A stretch of 20,467 nucleotides of DNA from DASRRB01 sp036732755 (GTDB lineage Bacteria > Planctomycetota > B15-G4 > SIAN01), in NCBI GenBank assembly GCA_036732755.1, contig DAINBU010000093.1, forward strand, positions 1-20,467. Reading direction: 5' to 3'. Position numbers and translations under genes: made by a program. Below, piece after piece: positions 7,761 to 15,151 of the stretch. Within the stretch, counting starts at the first letter, position 1. Each line of letters starts with the position of its first letter. Under the pieces are notes generated by a model that had not been told where the DNA came from, did no database searches, and worked only from the letters and a program-made list of their open reading frames with translations.

Positions 7761-9098
7761 ATGGTGGACGCTGCACCGGGCCGGGCCGGCGACTTCCTCG
7801 CGGCGCGCACGCGCGCCGGTGTCGACGTCTTCGTGCTGCCCACGCGCAAGTTCAAGACGAAACTGGTGCGCCTCCATTGGCGGACGCCGTCGTCGCGGCG
7901 CAATGCGGCGCGCGCGCTCGTCCCCAACCTGATGCGGCGCGGCACGCGGCGCCACCCCTCGATGGCGGACGTCTCGCGCGCCTTCGAGAGCCTCTACGGC
8001 AGCAGCTGGTCCTCCTCGGTCTACAAGCACGGCCAGGCGCAGATCACCTCGCTGCGGCTCGAGACGGTGGAGGAGCGCTTCCTGCCGGGCAAGCCGGCCA
8101 TCTTCGCGCCGGCGGTCGCGCTGATGCGCGAGCTGCTCTTCGAGCCCCACCTCGTGCGCGGCGCCTTCCCCGAGGACGTGTTCGCGCAGGAGCGGCTCAA
8201 CCACCGGCGCGAGATCGAGGCGCAATACAACGACAAGATGACCTGGGCGTTCCAGCGCCTCCTCGACGTGACCTTCGGCGAGGAGCCCTACGGGCTGCCG
8301 GTCCTCGGCACCGTCGAGCAGGCCAACGCGCTGCAGGGCGGCGACGCGATCGCCGCCTGGACCGACCTGAAGGAGCGCCTCCCGGTGCGGATCTTCGCGG
8401 TCGGCGACTTCGCCCTGGCCGAGGTCGAGGCGATCGCCGACGAGTTCTTCGCGCCCGCGCGGCCGGACGCCGATGCCGCGGCGGCGGTGCGGCCGCCGCC
8501 GGCGGCCGGCGAGCCGCGGCTCCTGATCGAGCGCGACGACGTCTCGCAGAGCAAGCTGATCACGGCGCGCCTGGTCGATCTGAGCGACCTCGACGAGCGC
8601 GAGTTCGACGCGCTGCGCGTCTACGCCGGCGTGCTCGGCGGCGGCTTCCATTCGCGCATGTTCCAGTCGATCCGGGAGAAGCACAGCCTGGCCTACTTCG
8701 CGTCGGCGTCGCTCGACCGGCTGCGCGGCGTCCTCTTCACCTCGTGCGGCATCGACGCGTCCGACCGCGAGAAGGTGGGCGAGCTCACCGAGAAGGAGAT
8801 CGCGTCGCTGCGCGACGCGCCGCCGCGCGACGACGAGCTCGAGCAGACGCGACGGCTCATGATCTCGGGCGCGCGCGGCATGTTCGATTCGGCGGGGGGC
8901 ATGGTCGAGACGCTCGAGGCGGGGCTGTCGGCGGGGCGCGTGCGGACGCTCGACGCGATCTGCCGCTCGCTCGCGGCCGTGACCGCGGCCGACATCACGC
9001 GCGTGGCGCGCCGCATCGGACCGGTCCGGACCATCTACTGCCTGGAGGGCGCGGCCCGCCACGCCGCCGCCGACGAGCCCGGAGGCGGGGAGGCATGA
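7761..9098 (+). CDS. M16-family peptidase-like subunit lacking the zinc motif (YmfF-type)
   Basis: This 445-residue protein has the M16 (pitrilysin/MPP) fold. It opens with GVDVFVLPTRKFKT, then LVPNLMRRGTRRHP and FESLYGSSWSSSVYKHG, which match the YmfF side of YmfF/YmfH pairs. There is no HxxEH motif, so it should be the non-catalytic partner. The C-terminal half keeps the substrate-grip segment SIREKHSLAYFASASLD (R...Y). The start ATG at 7761 has AGGA only three bases upstream, but it is the only start that gives the usual N-terminus. The stop overlaps the next start (ATGA), as expected for a one-to-one complex. M16 pairs degrade or process peptides and are sometimes tied to export of modified peptides; no peptide precursor is seen here. 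Confidence 0.88.
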   Translation: MVDAAPGRAGDFLAARTRAGVDVFVLPTRKFKTKLVRLHWRTPSSRRNAARALVPNLMRRGTRRHPSMADVSRAFESLYGSSWSSSVYKHGQAQITSLRLETVEERFLPGKPAIFAPAVALMRELLFEPHLVRGAFPEDVFAQERLNHRREIEAQYNDKMTWAFQRLLDVTFGEEPYGLPVLGTVEQANALQGGDAIAAWTDLKERLPVRIFAVGDFALAEVEAIADEFFAPARPDADAAAAVRPPPAAGEPRLLIERDDVSQSKLITARLVDLSDLDEREFDALRVYAGVLGGGFHSRMFQSIREKHSLAYFASASLDRLRGVLFTSCGIDASDREKVGELTEKEIASLRDAPPRDDELEQTRRLMISGARGMFDSAGGMVETLEAGLSAGRVRTLDAICRSLAAVTAADITRVARRIGPVRTIYCLEGAARHAAADEPGGGEA

Positions 9099-10402
9099 CG
9101 AAGCTCGAAGCGGTCCCGAACACGATCGGCGAGACGCTGCTGAAGGGCGTCCTGCCGCACGGACTCACGCTCTACCTGAACCCGCGGCCCGAGTTCTCGC
9201 GCAGCTTCGGGATGCTCGCGACGCACTACGGCTCGCTCGACTCGCGGCTGCCGGCCGCCGGCGGCGCGCCCGGCGAAGCCGTCCCCGAGGGGATCGCCCA
9301 TTTCCTCGAGCACAAGCTCTTCGAGGACCAGCAGGGCGACGTGAGCCTGCGCTTCTCCGCGCTCGGCGCGAGCTGCAACGCGGGGACGGAGTTCGCGAAG
9401 ACGTCGTACCACTTCTCGACCGCGGAGAAGGTCGAGGAGAACCTCGAGACGCTGATCCGCTTCGTCTACGACCCGTGGTTCACGGCGGAGTCGGTGGCGA
9501 AGGAGCAGGGGATCATCGAGCAGGAGATCCGGATGTACGACGACGACCCCGACTGGGTCGTCTTCTTCAACCTGCTCGAGTCGCTCTACCACTTCCATCC
9601 GGTGCGCATCAACATCGCGGGCACCGTGCAGACGATCCGGCGCATCACGCCCGAGCTGCTGCACCGCTGCCACACCGCCTTCTACCACCCGGCCAACATG
9701 GTCCTCGTGCTGGGCGGCGCCTTCGACGCCGAGCGCTGCGCGGCGCTGGCCGACCGGACGCTCGCGTCGATGAAGATCGGCGTCGGCAGCGCGTGGTCGC
9801 GGCCCGCGATCGGCGAGCCGCCGACGGTGGCGCGCCGCCGCAGCGAGCGCGAGTTCGCCGTCGCGCGGCCGCAGCTCGCGCTGGGCTTCAAGGACCTCGA
9901 CCTGCCGAAGTCGCCGCGCGACTTCCTGCGGCGCGACCTCACCACGCGCCTGCTCCTCGACGTCCTGTTCTCCCCGAGCTCGCCGCACCACCAGCGCCTC
10001 TACGAGGCGGGCCTCATCGACGACGCCTTCGACGCCTCCTACTCGGGGGAGGACGACTTCGGCTTCACGATCATCGGAGCCGAGACCGACGATCCCGACC
10101 GACTCGTGGCGGAGCTCTTCGTGCTGCTGCGCGACGCCGCGGCGAAGGGGATCCCGGAAGCCGACTTCACGCTGGCGCGCAACCGCTTCCTCGGCCGCTT
10201 CGTCCGCGCCTTCAACTCCGCCGAGTCGCTGGCGGGGGCGCTCGTCACCTGCCACTTCCGGAAAGTCGCGCTCGACGACCTCACGGGGGTCGCGATGGAG
10301 CTCACCACGGCCGACCTCTCGCGCCGCCTCGTCGCGCACCTGCGCGAAGAGCAGTCGGCGGTCTCGATCCTGCGCCCGAAGGCGGACGCCGCGGCGCGGT
10401 GA
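9095..10402 (+). CDS. M16-family zinc peptidase, catalytic subunit (YmfH-type)
   Basis: This 435-residue protein carries the inverted zinc motif HFLEH (H69, E72 as base, H73). The likely third ligand is E144 in GIIEQEIRMYDDDPDW, the form seen in YmfH-like proteins. Further family blocks are HPVRINIAGTV, FYHPANMVLVLGG and, in the C-terminal half, LYEAGLIDDAFDASYSGEDDF. It starts at ATG 9095, overlapping the upstream stop, with GGAGG at 9081-9085 and 9-base spacing. It ends in a GTGA overlap with miaA. The protein lacks a signal peptide and should be cytoplasmic. Together with the preceding subunit it should build the two-bowl chamber typical of M16B peptidases. Confidence 0.93.
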   Translation: MTKLEAVPNTIGETLLKGVLPHGLTLYLNPRPEFSRSFGMLATHYGSLDSRLPAAGGAPGEAVPEGIAHFLEHKLFEDQQGDVSLRFSALGASCNAGTEFAKTSYHFSTAEKVEENLETLIRFVYDPWFTAESVAKEQGIIEQEIRMYDDDPDWVVFFNLLESLYHFHPVRINIAGTVQTIRRITPELLHRCHTAFYHPANMVLVLGGAFDAERCAALADRTLASMKIGVGSAWSRPAIGEPPTVARRRSEREFAVARPQLALGFKDLDLPKSPRDFLRRDLTTRLLLDVLFSPSSPHHQRLYEAGLIDDAFDASYSGEDDFGFTIIGAETDDPDRLVAELFVLLRDAAAKGIPEADFTLARNRFLGRFVRAFNSAESLAGALVTCHFRKVALDDLTGVAMELTTADLSRRLVAHLREEQSAVSILRPKADAAAR

Positions 10403-11364
10403 CCGGCGACCCGGGTCCGCTCCTGCTGCTGGTCGGTCCGACCGCGTCGGGCAAGAAGCGGATCGCACTCGAGATCGCGGAGGGGCTGCGCGCCGACCTG
10501 CTCGCGCTCGACTCGATGAAGGTCTACCGCGGCATGGACCTCGGCACCGACAAGGCCGACGCGGGCCGCTTCGCGCTCACCGACCTCGTCGAGCCCGACG
10601 AGCGCTTCTCCGTGGGGGCCTGGGTGCGCGCGGCGCAGAGAGAGGTCGCGGCGATCCGCGCGCGCCGCCGCGTGCCGCTCTTCGTTGGTGGGACTGGCCT
10701 CTACCTGCGCGCGTTGGTGCGCGGCCTGTTCGAGGTGCCCGAGGTGTTGGCGGCCGTTCGCGAGGCGGTCATTCGCGAGATCGATGAGCAGGACGTCGTG
10801 GTGGCGCATGCGCGCCTTGTTGCCACCGATCCAAAAACAACAGCGCGGCTCCATCCGAGCGACCGCAAGCGCATCGCGCGCGCGCTCGAGATCGAGCGCG
10901 CGACGGGGCGGACGCTCACGGCGTGGCAGGAGACGGCGACGCGCCGGCCGATCGACGGCAGGTGCGTCGCGGTGGGGCTGCGCTGGTCGCGGCCGCGCCT
11001 GCGCGAGCGGATCGAGCGGCGCGTCGACCGGATGTTCGACGCCGGGCTGGTCGAGGAGGTCGCGGCGCTGCGCCTCGAGGGCCGGATCGGGCCGGTGGCG
11101 GGGCTGGCGATCGGCTACCGCGAGACGGTCGCGCTGCTGGAGGCCGAGGCGGGCCGGGGTGGAGTCGCGGGCGCGCCGTCCAGGCTCGATGAGCCGCGGC
11201 TCGCCGAGCTGCGCGCCGCGATCGTGCGCGACACGTGGACGTTCGTGCGCCGCCAGGACAACTGGTTTCGCCAGTTCCCCGAGATCACGTGGATCGACGT
11301 CGAGGCCGATCCCACGGCCGCCGCGCCGCGCGTCGCGGCAGCCTTCCGCGCCGCCCTCAGTTGA
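10399..11364 (+). CDS. miaA: tRNA dimethylallyltransferase MiaA, with an unusual P-loop
   Basis: This 321-residue enzyme prenylates A37 of tRNAs that read UNN codons. Visible motifs are GPTASGK (13-19), LDSMKVYRGMDLGTDKA (the substrate aspartate region), FVGGTGLYLRALVRGL, ARLHPSDRKRIARALEI, IGYRE and the C-terminal RRQDNWFRQF. It starts at GTG 10399, overlapping the stop of the M16 gene, so it is translationally coupled. Two features are unusual. The residue after the P-loop GK is Lys20 where Ser or Thr is expected. Codons in about 10681-10850 are much less GC-rich at third positions than the rest of the gene. The last 8 bases overlap the convergent lipoprotein gene. The family is certain; full activity is not. 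Confidence 0.93.
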   Translation: MTGDPGPLLLLVGPTASGKKRIALEIAEGLRADLLALDSMKVYRGMDLGTDKADAGRFALTDLVEPDERFSVGAWVRAAQREVAAIRARRRVPLFVGGTGLYLRALVRGLFEVPEVLAAVREAVIREIDEQDVVVAHARLVATDPKTTARLHPSDRKRIARALEIERATGRTLTAWQETATRRPIDGRCVAVGLRWSRPRLRERIERRVDRMFDAGLVEEVAALRLEGRIGPVAGLAIGYRETVALLEAEAGRGGVAGAPSRLDEPRLAELRAAIVRDTWTFVRRQDNWFRQFPEITWIDVEADPTAAAPRVAAAFRAALS

Positions 11365-11668
11365 GGTACGGGTCTTCCCAGTCGTAGTTGAAGAAGTTGC
11401 GGTCGATGCTGCGGTACAGGTCCTTCATGTCGCGCTTCAGGACGTACCAGTACCCGGCCAGGTTGTCGCCCCACCAGGCCGACGTAGACGTTCGGTCGTC
11501 GCCCGACTCCTGCTCCTGCTCCTCCGCCTCGGCCTCCTCCGCCTCGGCCTGTTCCGCTTTGGCCTGCTCCTCTTCGGTCTGCTCCGACCCGTTGGACGAG
11601 CTGCAGGCGGCGAGTGCACCGGCCAGGAAGGCCGTGGCCAGGACGTTTCCGAAGATCTTGCGGTTCAT
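11357..11668 (-). CDS. Small acidic lipoprotein, function unknown
   Basis: This 103-residue protein has a standard lipoprotein signal: MNRK, then a hydrophobic stretch, then the lipobox LAAC with C22. The mature chain starts with a Ser/Asn spacer, then a Glu/Gln/Ala segment (about 30-54) built from pentapeptide units and likely helical or disordered. It ends in a compact aromatic-rich tail (WWGDNLAGYWYVLKRD, then SIDRNFFNYDWEDPYLN) that looks like the conserved functional part. The tail is rich in Trp/Tyr/Phe and Asp, so a protein or ligand contact is plausible, but I recognise no family. The ATG at 11668 has a GGAG 11 bases upstream. Its stop overlaps the 3' end of miaA by 8 bases on the opposite strand. 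Confidence 0.82.
   Translation of the reverse strand: MNRKIFGNVLATAFLAGALAACSSSNGSEQTEEEQAKAEQAEAEEAEAEEQEQESGDDRTSTSAWWGDNLAGYWYVLKRDMKDLYRSIDRNFFNYDWEDPYLN
11521..11580 (-). repeat. 15-bp tandem repeat, four units, in the lipoprotein gene
   Basis: Four consecutive 15-base units lie at 11521-11535, 11536-11550, 11551-11565 and 11566-11580. The first two are identical, and the third and fourth carry substitutions but keep the pattern. On the coding strand they give pentapeptides such as EQAKA, EQAEA and EEAEA. Two identical neighbouring units suggest recent slippage, so the number of units may vary between strains. Confidence 0.8.
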
Positions 11669-11821
11669 GAGGGGCGGGACTCCGTTCCGAGGTCGCCGAT
11701 TTCCAGGGTCGGTCGCTCTAGCTACGAAGGGGCGGGATGGTATCGCCCCGATTCTTCCCGTCCAAGGGGAAGCCGAGCCGGTTCCCCGGACGATGGACGG
11801 CGGACGGCGTTCCCCCCGTCT
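11669..11821 (-). promoter_or_regulatory. Promoter candidate and hairpins between lipoprotein and TlpA-like genes
   Basis: This 153-base gap is less GC-rich than its flanks. On the minus strand TTGGAC (11760-11765) and TACCAT (11737-11742) are spaced by exactly 17 bases and would start the lipoprotein transcript near 11730. Two short inverted repeats overlap this site: GGGGCG/CGCCCC (11729-11734 with 11744-11749) and CTTCCC/GGGAAG (11754-11759 with 11767-11772). They could be the 3' end of the TlpA-like transcript or operator sites. Neither has a clear T-run on the minus strand. Confidence 0.35.
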
Positions 11822-12766
11822 TCAATGGCCGCCGGCCGGCGTGGCAGGGACGGCGCGCAGCGCCTTCTCGACGGCTTCGTCGAACGCGGGGGGCAGCGGG
11901 CCGCGCCGCACTTCGACGATGATCCCCTTCGGGTCGAGCAGCCACGCAACCGGGATCTGCTCGAGGCCCAGCTCCCGGGCGGCCGGGCCCTTCCATTCCT
12001 TCTCGCTGCAGTCGACGGGGAAGGAGGCTTCGAGCCGCGCGAGCTCGGCGGAGAGCTTCGCGCGCTCGACGTCGAGGGAGATTCCGACCACCCCGAACGG
12101 CTCCTTGGCGTGGGCCCGCGCGAGCTGGACCGCCCGCTCGAGCGCCTGGCGCGACGGGTCGTTCAGGACGTTGAAGGCGACCACGACGACGACCTTGCCG
12201 CGCAGCGCCTTCCAGTCGACGGCGTGGCCGGCGAGGTCGGTCAGCGCGAGGTCGGGGAAACGGCGCCCCGGCTGGACGAGGACCTGGCGCGCGACGTTTT
12301 CGAGGTGCGAAACCACGGCCGGGCTGGGTTCGGGGCGCGCGGAATAGCTCGTCTTCAAGCGGACCAGCGCGTCGTCGTCGCCCAGCCGGAGCAGCCCGTC
12401 GGCCGCGTGGATGGCGGCGCGCGCGGCGGCGTCGCCGCTGGCCGACTCCTTGGTGATGGCGATCAGCTCGTCGACGGCGTCGCGCTCCCGCTCGAGGGCG
12501 TCGCGCGTGACGTTGGTCGCGAGCCAGACGCGCGCCGACCAGGCGAGGTCGGGGTCGCTCTTCTCGAAGCGGCGGAAGTAGTCGAGGACCTTCGCGCGCT
12601 CGGCGGCGAGGGACTGCTTCTTGCGCTCGTCCGGCGGCAGCGTCCGGTACGCGACGATCTTCGGCGTGAGCTCGTCGGTGATGCTCTGCCACTCGGTCGC
12701 GGCCGCCTGCGGGCGGTCCTGGAAAGCGAGGAGGATCGAGGCGAACGCGGCCGCGACGAGCGCCAT
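11822..12766 (-). CDS. TlpA-like thioredoxin-fold exported protein lacking CxxC
   Basis: This 314-residue protein begins with a hydrophobic export signal (MALVAAAFASILLAFQ). An all-helical region of about 140 residues follows, then a thioredoxin fold from about residue 166. That fold starts GRRFPDLALTDLAGH and contains GKVVVVVAFNVLNDPSRQ. In TlpA/ResA relatives the last block reads FWATWCxxC; here both redox cysteines are replaced (N202 and S205). The cis-Pro loop is kept (QIPVAWLLDPKG, P273). The only mature cysteine is C253. The protein therefore should not do CxxC chemistry, and a binding or scaffold role is an inference. I chose the ATG at 12766 because GGAG (12776-12779) is 9 bases upstream; ATGs at 12781 and 12772 are alternatives. 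It is divergent from the helical-repeat gene. Confidence 0.8.
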   Translation of the reverse strand: MALVAAAFASILLAFQDRPQAAATEWQSITDELTPKIVAYRTLPPDERKKQSLAAERAKVLDYFRRFEKSDPDLAWSARVWLATNVTRDALERERDAVDELIAITKESASGDAAARAAIHAADGLLRLGDDDALVRLKTSYSARPEPSPAVVSHLENVARQVLVQPGRRFPDLALTDLAGHAVDWKALRGKVVVVVAFNVLNDPSRQALERAVQLARAHAKEPFGVVGISLDVERAKLSAELARLEASFPVDCSEKEWKGPAARELGLEQIPVAWLLDPKGIIVEVRRGPLPPAFDEAVEKALRAVPATPAGGH

Positions 12767-12819
12767 CGGCATCGGCTCCATACGACGGACGGACGGGTCG
12801 ATCGGCGGCGGAGTCTACG
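12767..12819. promoter_or_regulatory. Short divergent spacer with ribosome binding sites on both strands
   Basis: Only 53 bases separate the chosen divergent starts. GGAG at 12810-12813 lies 6 bases before the plus-strand ATG at 12820, and GGAG at 12776-12779 (minus) lies 9 bases before the ATG at 12766. A GACG triplicate is seen near 12783-12795. No room exists for two non-overlapping promoters here, so at least one probably lies inside the opposite gene. Confidence 0.4.
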
Positions 12820-14502
12820 ATGCCCGGGATGAAACGCTGGCTGCCGCTCGTCCTCGTCGCCGTCGTCGTGCTCGCGGCGGCGTGGTTCGCGTTCGCGTCG
12901 AAGCGGCCGCCGCCGCCGCTCGAGCCGACGCTCGCGCGCTACGTCTTCGGCAACGCGCTGCCGGCGGTCCATCCGCCCGAGTCGGCGCTGAAGCCGGCCG
13001 TCCTCGCCGATCCCGTGCAACGCGTGCTCGCGCGCGTCGAGTGGGGGACGCCCGAGGTCTTCCAGTGGACGCAGCACCACCTCCCGACCGATCCGGCCGT
13101 GCGCGCCGAGATCGCGCGCGGGCTGGTGCGCCGCTACGACCAGGTGGTGCGCGGCTCGCCGCTGCTGGCGGCGCGGATGCTCACCGCGATCGGGCTCCTG
13201 GGTGATCCGGTCGGCCTCGACACGGTGGTGCGCGCCACCGCGTCGCCGCCCGACTATCTCCGCATCGCCGCCATCCAGGCGCTCGCCGGCTTCCCGGTCA
13301 CCGAGGAGCTCACGACGCTCTACGCGCGCCTCACCGGCGCGGCCGAGGAGGAGGTCAAGCGCGCCGCGCTGAACGAGTTCATCAAGCGCGAGGTCCTCGG
13401 CGACCCGGAGATGGTGCGCGCCATGCTCGAGTCGGACCCCGACGGGAACATGGCGGTCCCGTGGCTGCAGCAGGTGGCGACGCGCCGCCTGTGCGACCTC
13501 GCCGAGGCGTGCGCTCGCTACCTCTCGAATGCGAAGCCGCGCGTGCGGCAGAACGCGATCCTCGCGCTGCTCGTCTGCGGCGACGCGCGCGGCGAGGCGG
13601 CGGCGCGCGAGGAGCTGCGCTCGGACGACTTGAACCGGGTGGTCGTCGGCCTCTCGATCTACCGCGACGCGCAGCGCCTCCCGCCGCTCGACGAGGCGCG
13701 CACGCTGAGCGGCCATCCGGGCGGCGACGTGCGGCGCTACCTGGCGCAGGCGCTCGGCGCGAAGGGCGACGGCCTCGACGAGGAGGCGGCGATCGGGCTC
13801 TTGCGCGGGCTCACCGGCGACCGCGACCCGGTCGTGGCGCGCGAGGCGGTCTACGACCTCTGGAAGCACGGCCGGCAGGAGGGGGCGGCCGGCTGGCGCG
13901 AAACGATGCGCCACGGCCACGGCGGCGAGCTCAAGGAGGCGGTCTCGCTGCTCTGCGAGACACTGAAGGACGAGGAGGCGGCGGCGATCGCGCGCGCGCG
14001 CCTCGACAGCGAGCGGCTCGACGGCCCCGACCAGGCGAACCTCCTCTACGGGCTGCGCTACTTCGCGCAGGCGTCCGACGCGCCGCGCTTCCTCGCGCGG
14101 ATCGAGCGGGCCGGCGGCCGCGACGACCTGCACGTCGGCGACCACGGCTGGCTCTCCGAATCGGCGAGCGTCTACCTGCAGAGCCTCGGCGCGGCGACGC
14201 TGCGGCCGACGAGCGACGCGCTCGGGCGCGCCACCCGGCCGCGCGCGCAGATCGTCCTGATCGACACGGTGCGCGGCCTCGTGAAGGGAGCGGCGCCCGA
14301 CGACGTCGACGAGGCGGCGGGGCGGATGTTCGCGCTCGCCGCCGATCGCGCGGCGGCGCTGGAGGTGCGCGTCGCCGCGCTCGAGTCGATCCCCTTCTTC
14401 GAGACCCCGCAGCTCGGCGAGCGGCTCTACGCGCTGCGCGCCGCCGTCGGCGACGCCGAGCTCGCGCGCCGCATCCTCACGATGTACGCCGCGTTCTACT
14501 GA
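12820..14502 (+). CDS. Membrane-anchored helical-repeat (HEAT-like) protein, function unknown
   Basis: This 560-residue protein has one N-terminal transmembrane segment (about 8-26, KRWLPLVLVAVVVLAAAWFAF) and then an almost entirely alpha-helical, Ala/Leu/Arg-rich chain. Paired helices such as LRIAAIQALAGFPV, VRQNAILALLVCGDARGEAAARE, VRRYLAQALGAKGD and VAREAVYDLWKHGRQEGAAG look like HEAT or PBS-lyase repeats. No catalytic motif is visible. The topology is probably a cytoplasmic N-terminus with a large periplasmic solenoid that binds protein partners. The start ATG at 12820 has GGAG 6 bases upstream. It is divergent from the cysteine-less TlpA-like gene and ends 9 bases before the convergent pilin-like gene. 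The repeat assignment is from pattern only. Confidence 0.82.
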   Translation: MPGMKRWLPLVLVAVVVLAAAWFAFASKRPPPPLEPTLARYVFGNALPAVHPPESALKPAVLADPVQRVLARVEWGTPEVFQWTQHHLPTDPAVRAEIARGLVRRYDQVVRGSPLLAARMLTAIGLLGDPVGLDTVVRATASPPDYLRIAAIQALAGFPVTEELTTLYARLTGAAEEEVKRAALNEFIKREVLGDPEMVRAMLESDPDGNMAVPWLQQVATRRLCDLAEACARYLSNAKPRVRQNAILALLVCGDARGEAAAREELRSDDLNRVVVGLSIYRDAQRLPPLDEARTLSGHPGGDVRRYLAQALGAKGDGLDEEAAIGLLRGLTGDRDPVVAREAVYDLWKHGRQEGAAGWRETMRHGHGGELKEAVSLLCETLKDEEAAAIARARLDSERLDGPDQANLLYGLRYFAQASDAPRFLARIERAGGRDDLHVGDHGWLSESASVYLQSLGAATLRPTSDALGRATRPRAQIVLIDTVRGLVKGAAPDDVDEAAGRMFALAADRAAALEVRVAALESIPFFETPQLGERLYALRAAVGDAELARRILTMYAAFY

Positions 14503-14511
14503 GCGGCCGAC

Positions 14512-15117
14512 TCACGACCGCGTGAGGGCGAAGACCTCGAGCCAGCGCGTGTCGCGGCCGCCGGCGCGCTCGTGCTGCTGCACCGGGTTCTCCGAGCTGA
14601 AGCGGTCGCCGGGAAAATCGCCCGGCCCGGCCGACATGCCGTTCTCCCCCTGCAGCAGCGTGCCGCCGGTGCTCGCGAAGTAGAGCACGAGCTGCGAATC
14701 GCCCGGCTCGGCCGGCCACGCCCACGCCTCGAAGCGCGCGCCGAAGCGCGGCTCGGCTGCGCGGTCCTCCGGCGGGATCCGCAGCGGACGGTTGAGCCGC
14801 GTGAGCAGCGAGACGTGGAAGAAGTAGTCGCCGGCGCGGTAGATCTCGAGGCGCGGATCGGCGACGGGGGTGAGGTCGTGCAGCCGCCCCTCCGCGAGCA
14901 GCTCGCTCAGGTAGGCGTAGATGGCGCCGTTCGCGCCGGTCGAGCCGGCCGGCGGGTGGAGGCGTCGCTCCTCCTCGGCGCGCAGGATCGATTCCATCAC
15001 CTCGCGCGCGGCGATCTCCTTGGCGCGACGCACGCGGCCCGCCTCGAGCTGCCTCCCGATGCGCCACGCGATCAGCGCGGCGACGAGGGCGATCGGGACC
15101 AGGATCGCGTGGCGCAA
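14512..15117 (-). CDS. Anchored pilin-like protein of unknown function
   Basis: This 201-residue protein has a single N-terminal transmembrane helix (about 4-20, ILVPIALVAALIAWRIG) and then an amphipathic helix (AKEIAAREVMESILRAEEERR). The rest is a mixed domain with ANGAIYAYLSELLAEGRL, YRAGDYFFHVSLL, a WAWPAEPGDSQLVLYFAS strand pair and GGTLLQGENG. That order resembles type II secretion or type IV pilin-like proteins, but I see no G/A-FTLxE prepilin cleavage site, so it may simply be anchored. The ORF runs upstream to 15228 without a sensible N-terminus. I chose the TTG at 15117 because GGAG (15127-15130) lies 9 bases upstream and the anchor then begins the protein. It is the last gene of the dxr-rseP-ubiA run, 34 bases after the UbiA stop. 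Confidence 0.75.
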   Translation of the reverse strand: MRHAILVPIALVAALIAWRIGRQLEAGRVRRAKEIAAREVMESILRAEEERRLHPPAGSTGANGAIYAYLSELLAEGRLHDLTPVADPRLEIYRAGDYFFHVSLLTRLNRPLRIPPEDRAAEPRFGARFEAWAWPAEPGDSQLVLYFASTGGTLLQGENGMSAGPGDFPGDRFSSENPVQQHERAGGRDTRWLEVFALTRS

Positions 15118-15151
15118 GGAGCTCGACTCCGACGGGACGCGGGGGCGCCGT

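Noticed and set aside
7611..9062. Extension of the btpA-like frame upstream to 9062
   Set aside because: That part is antisense to the M16 subunit, lacks motifs, and the TTG at 7610 has a good ribosome binding site.
11506..11580. CRISPR-like short regular repeats
   Set aside because: The repeats are contiguous, 15 bases long and coding, with no spacers.
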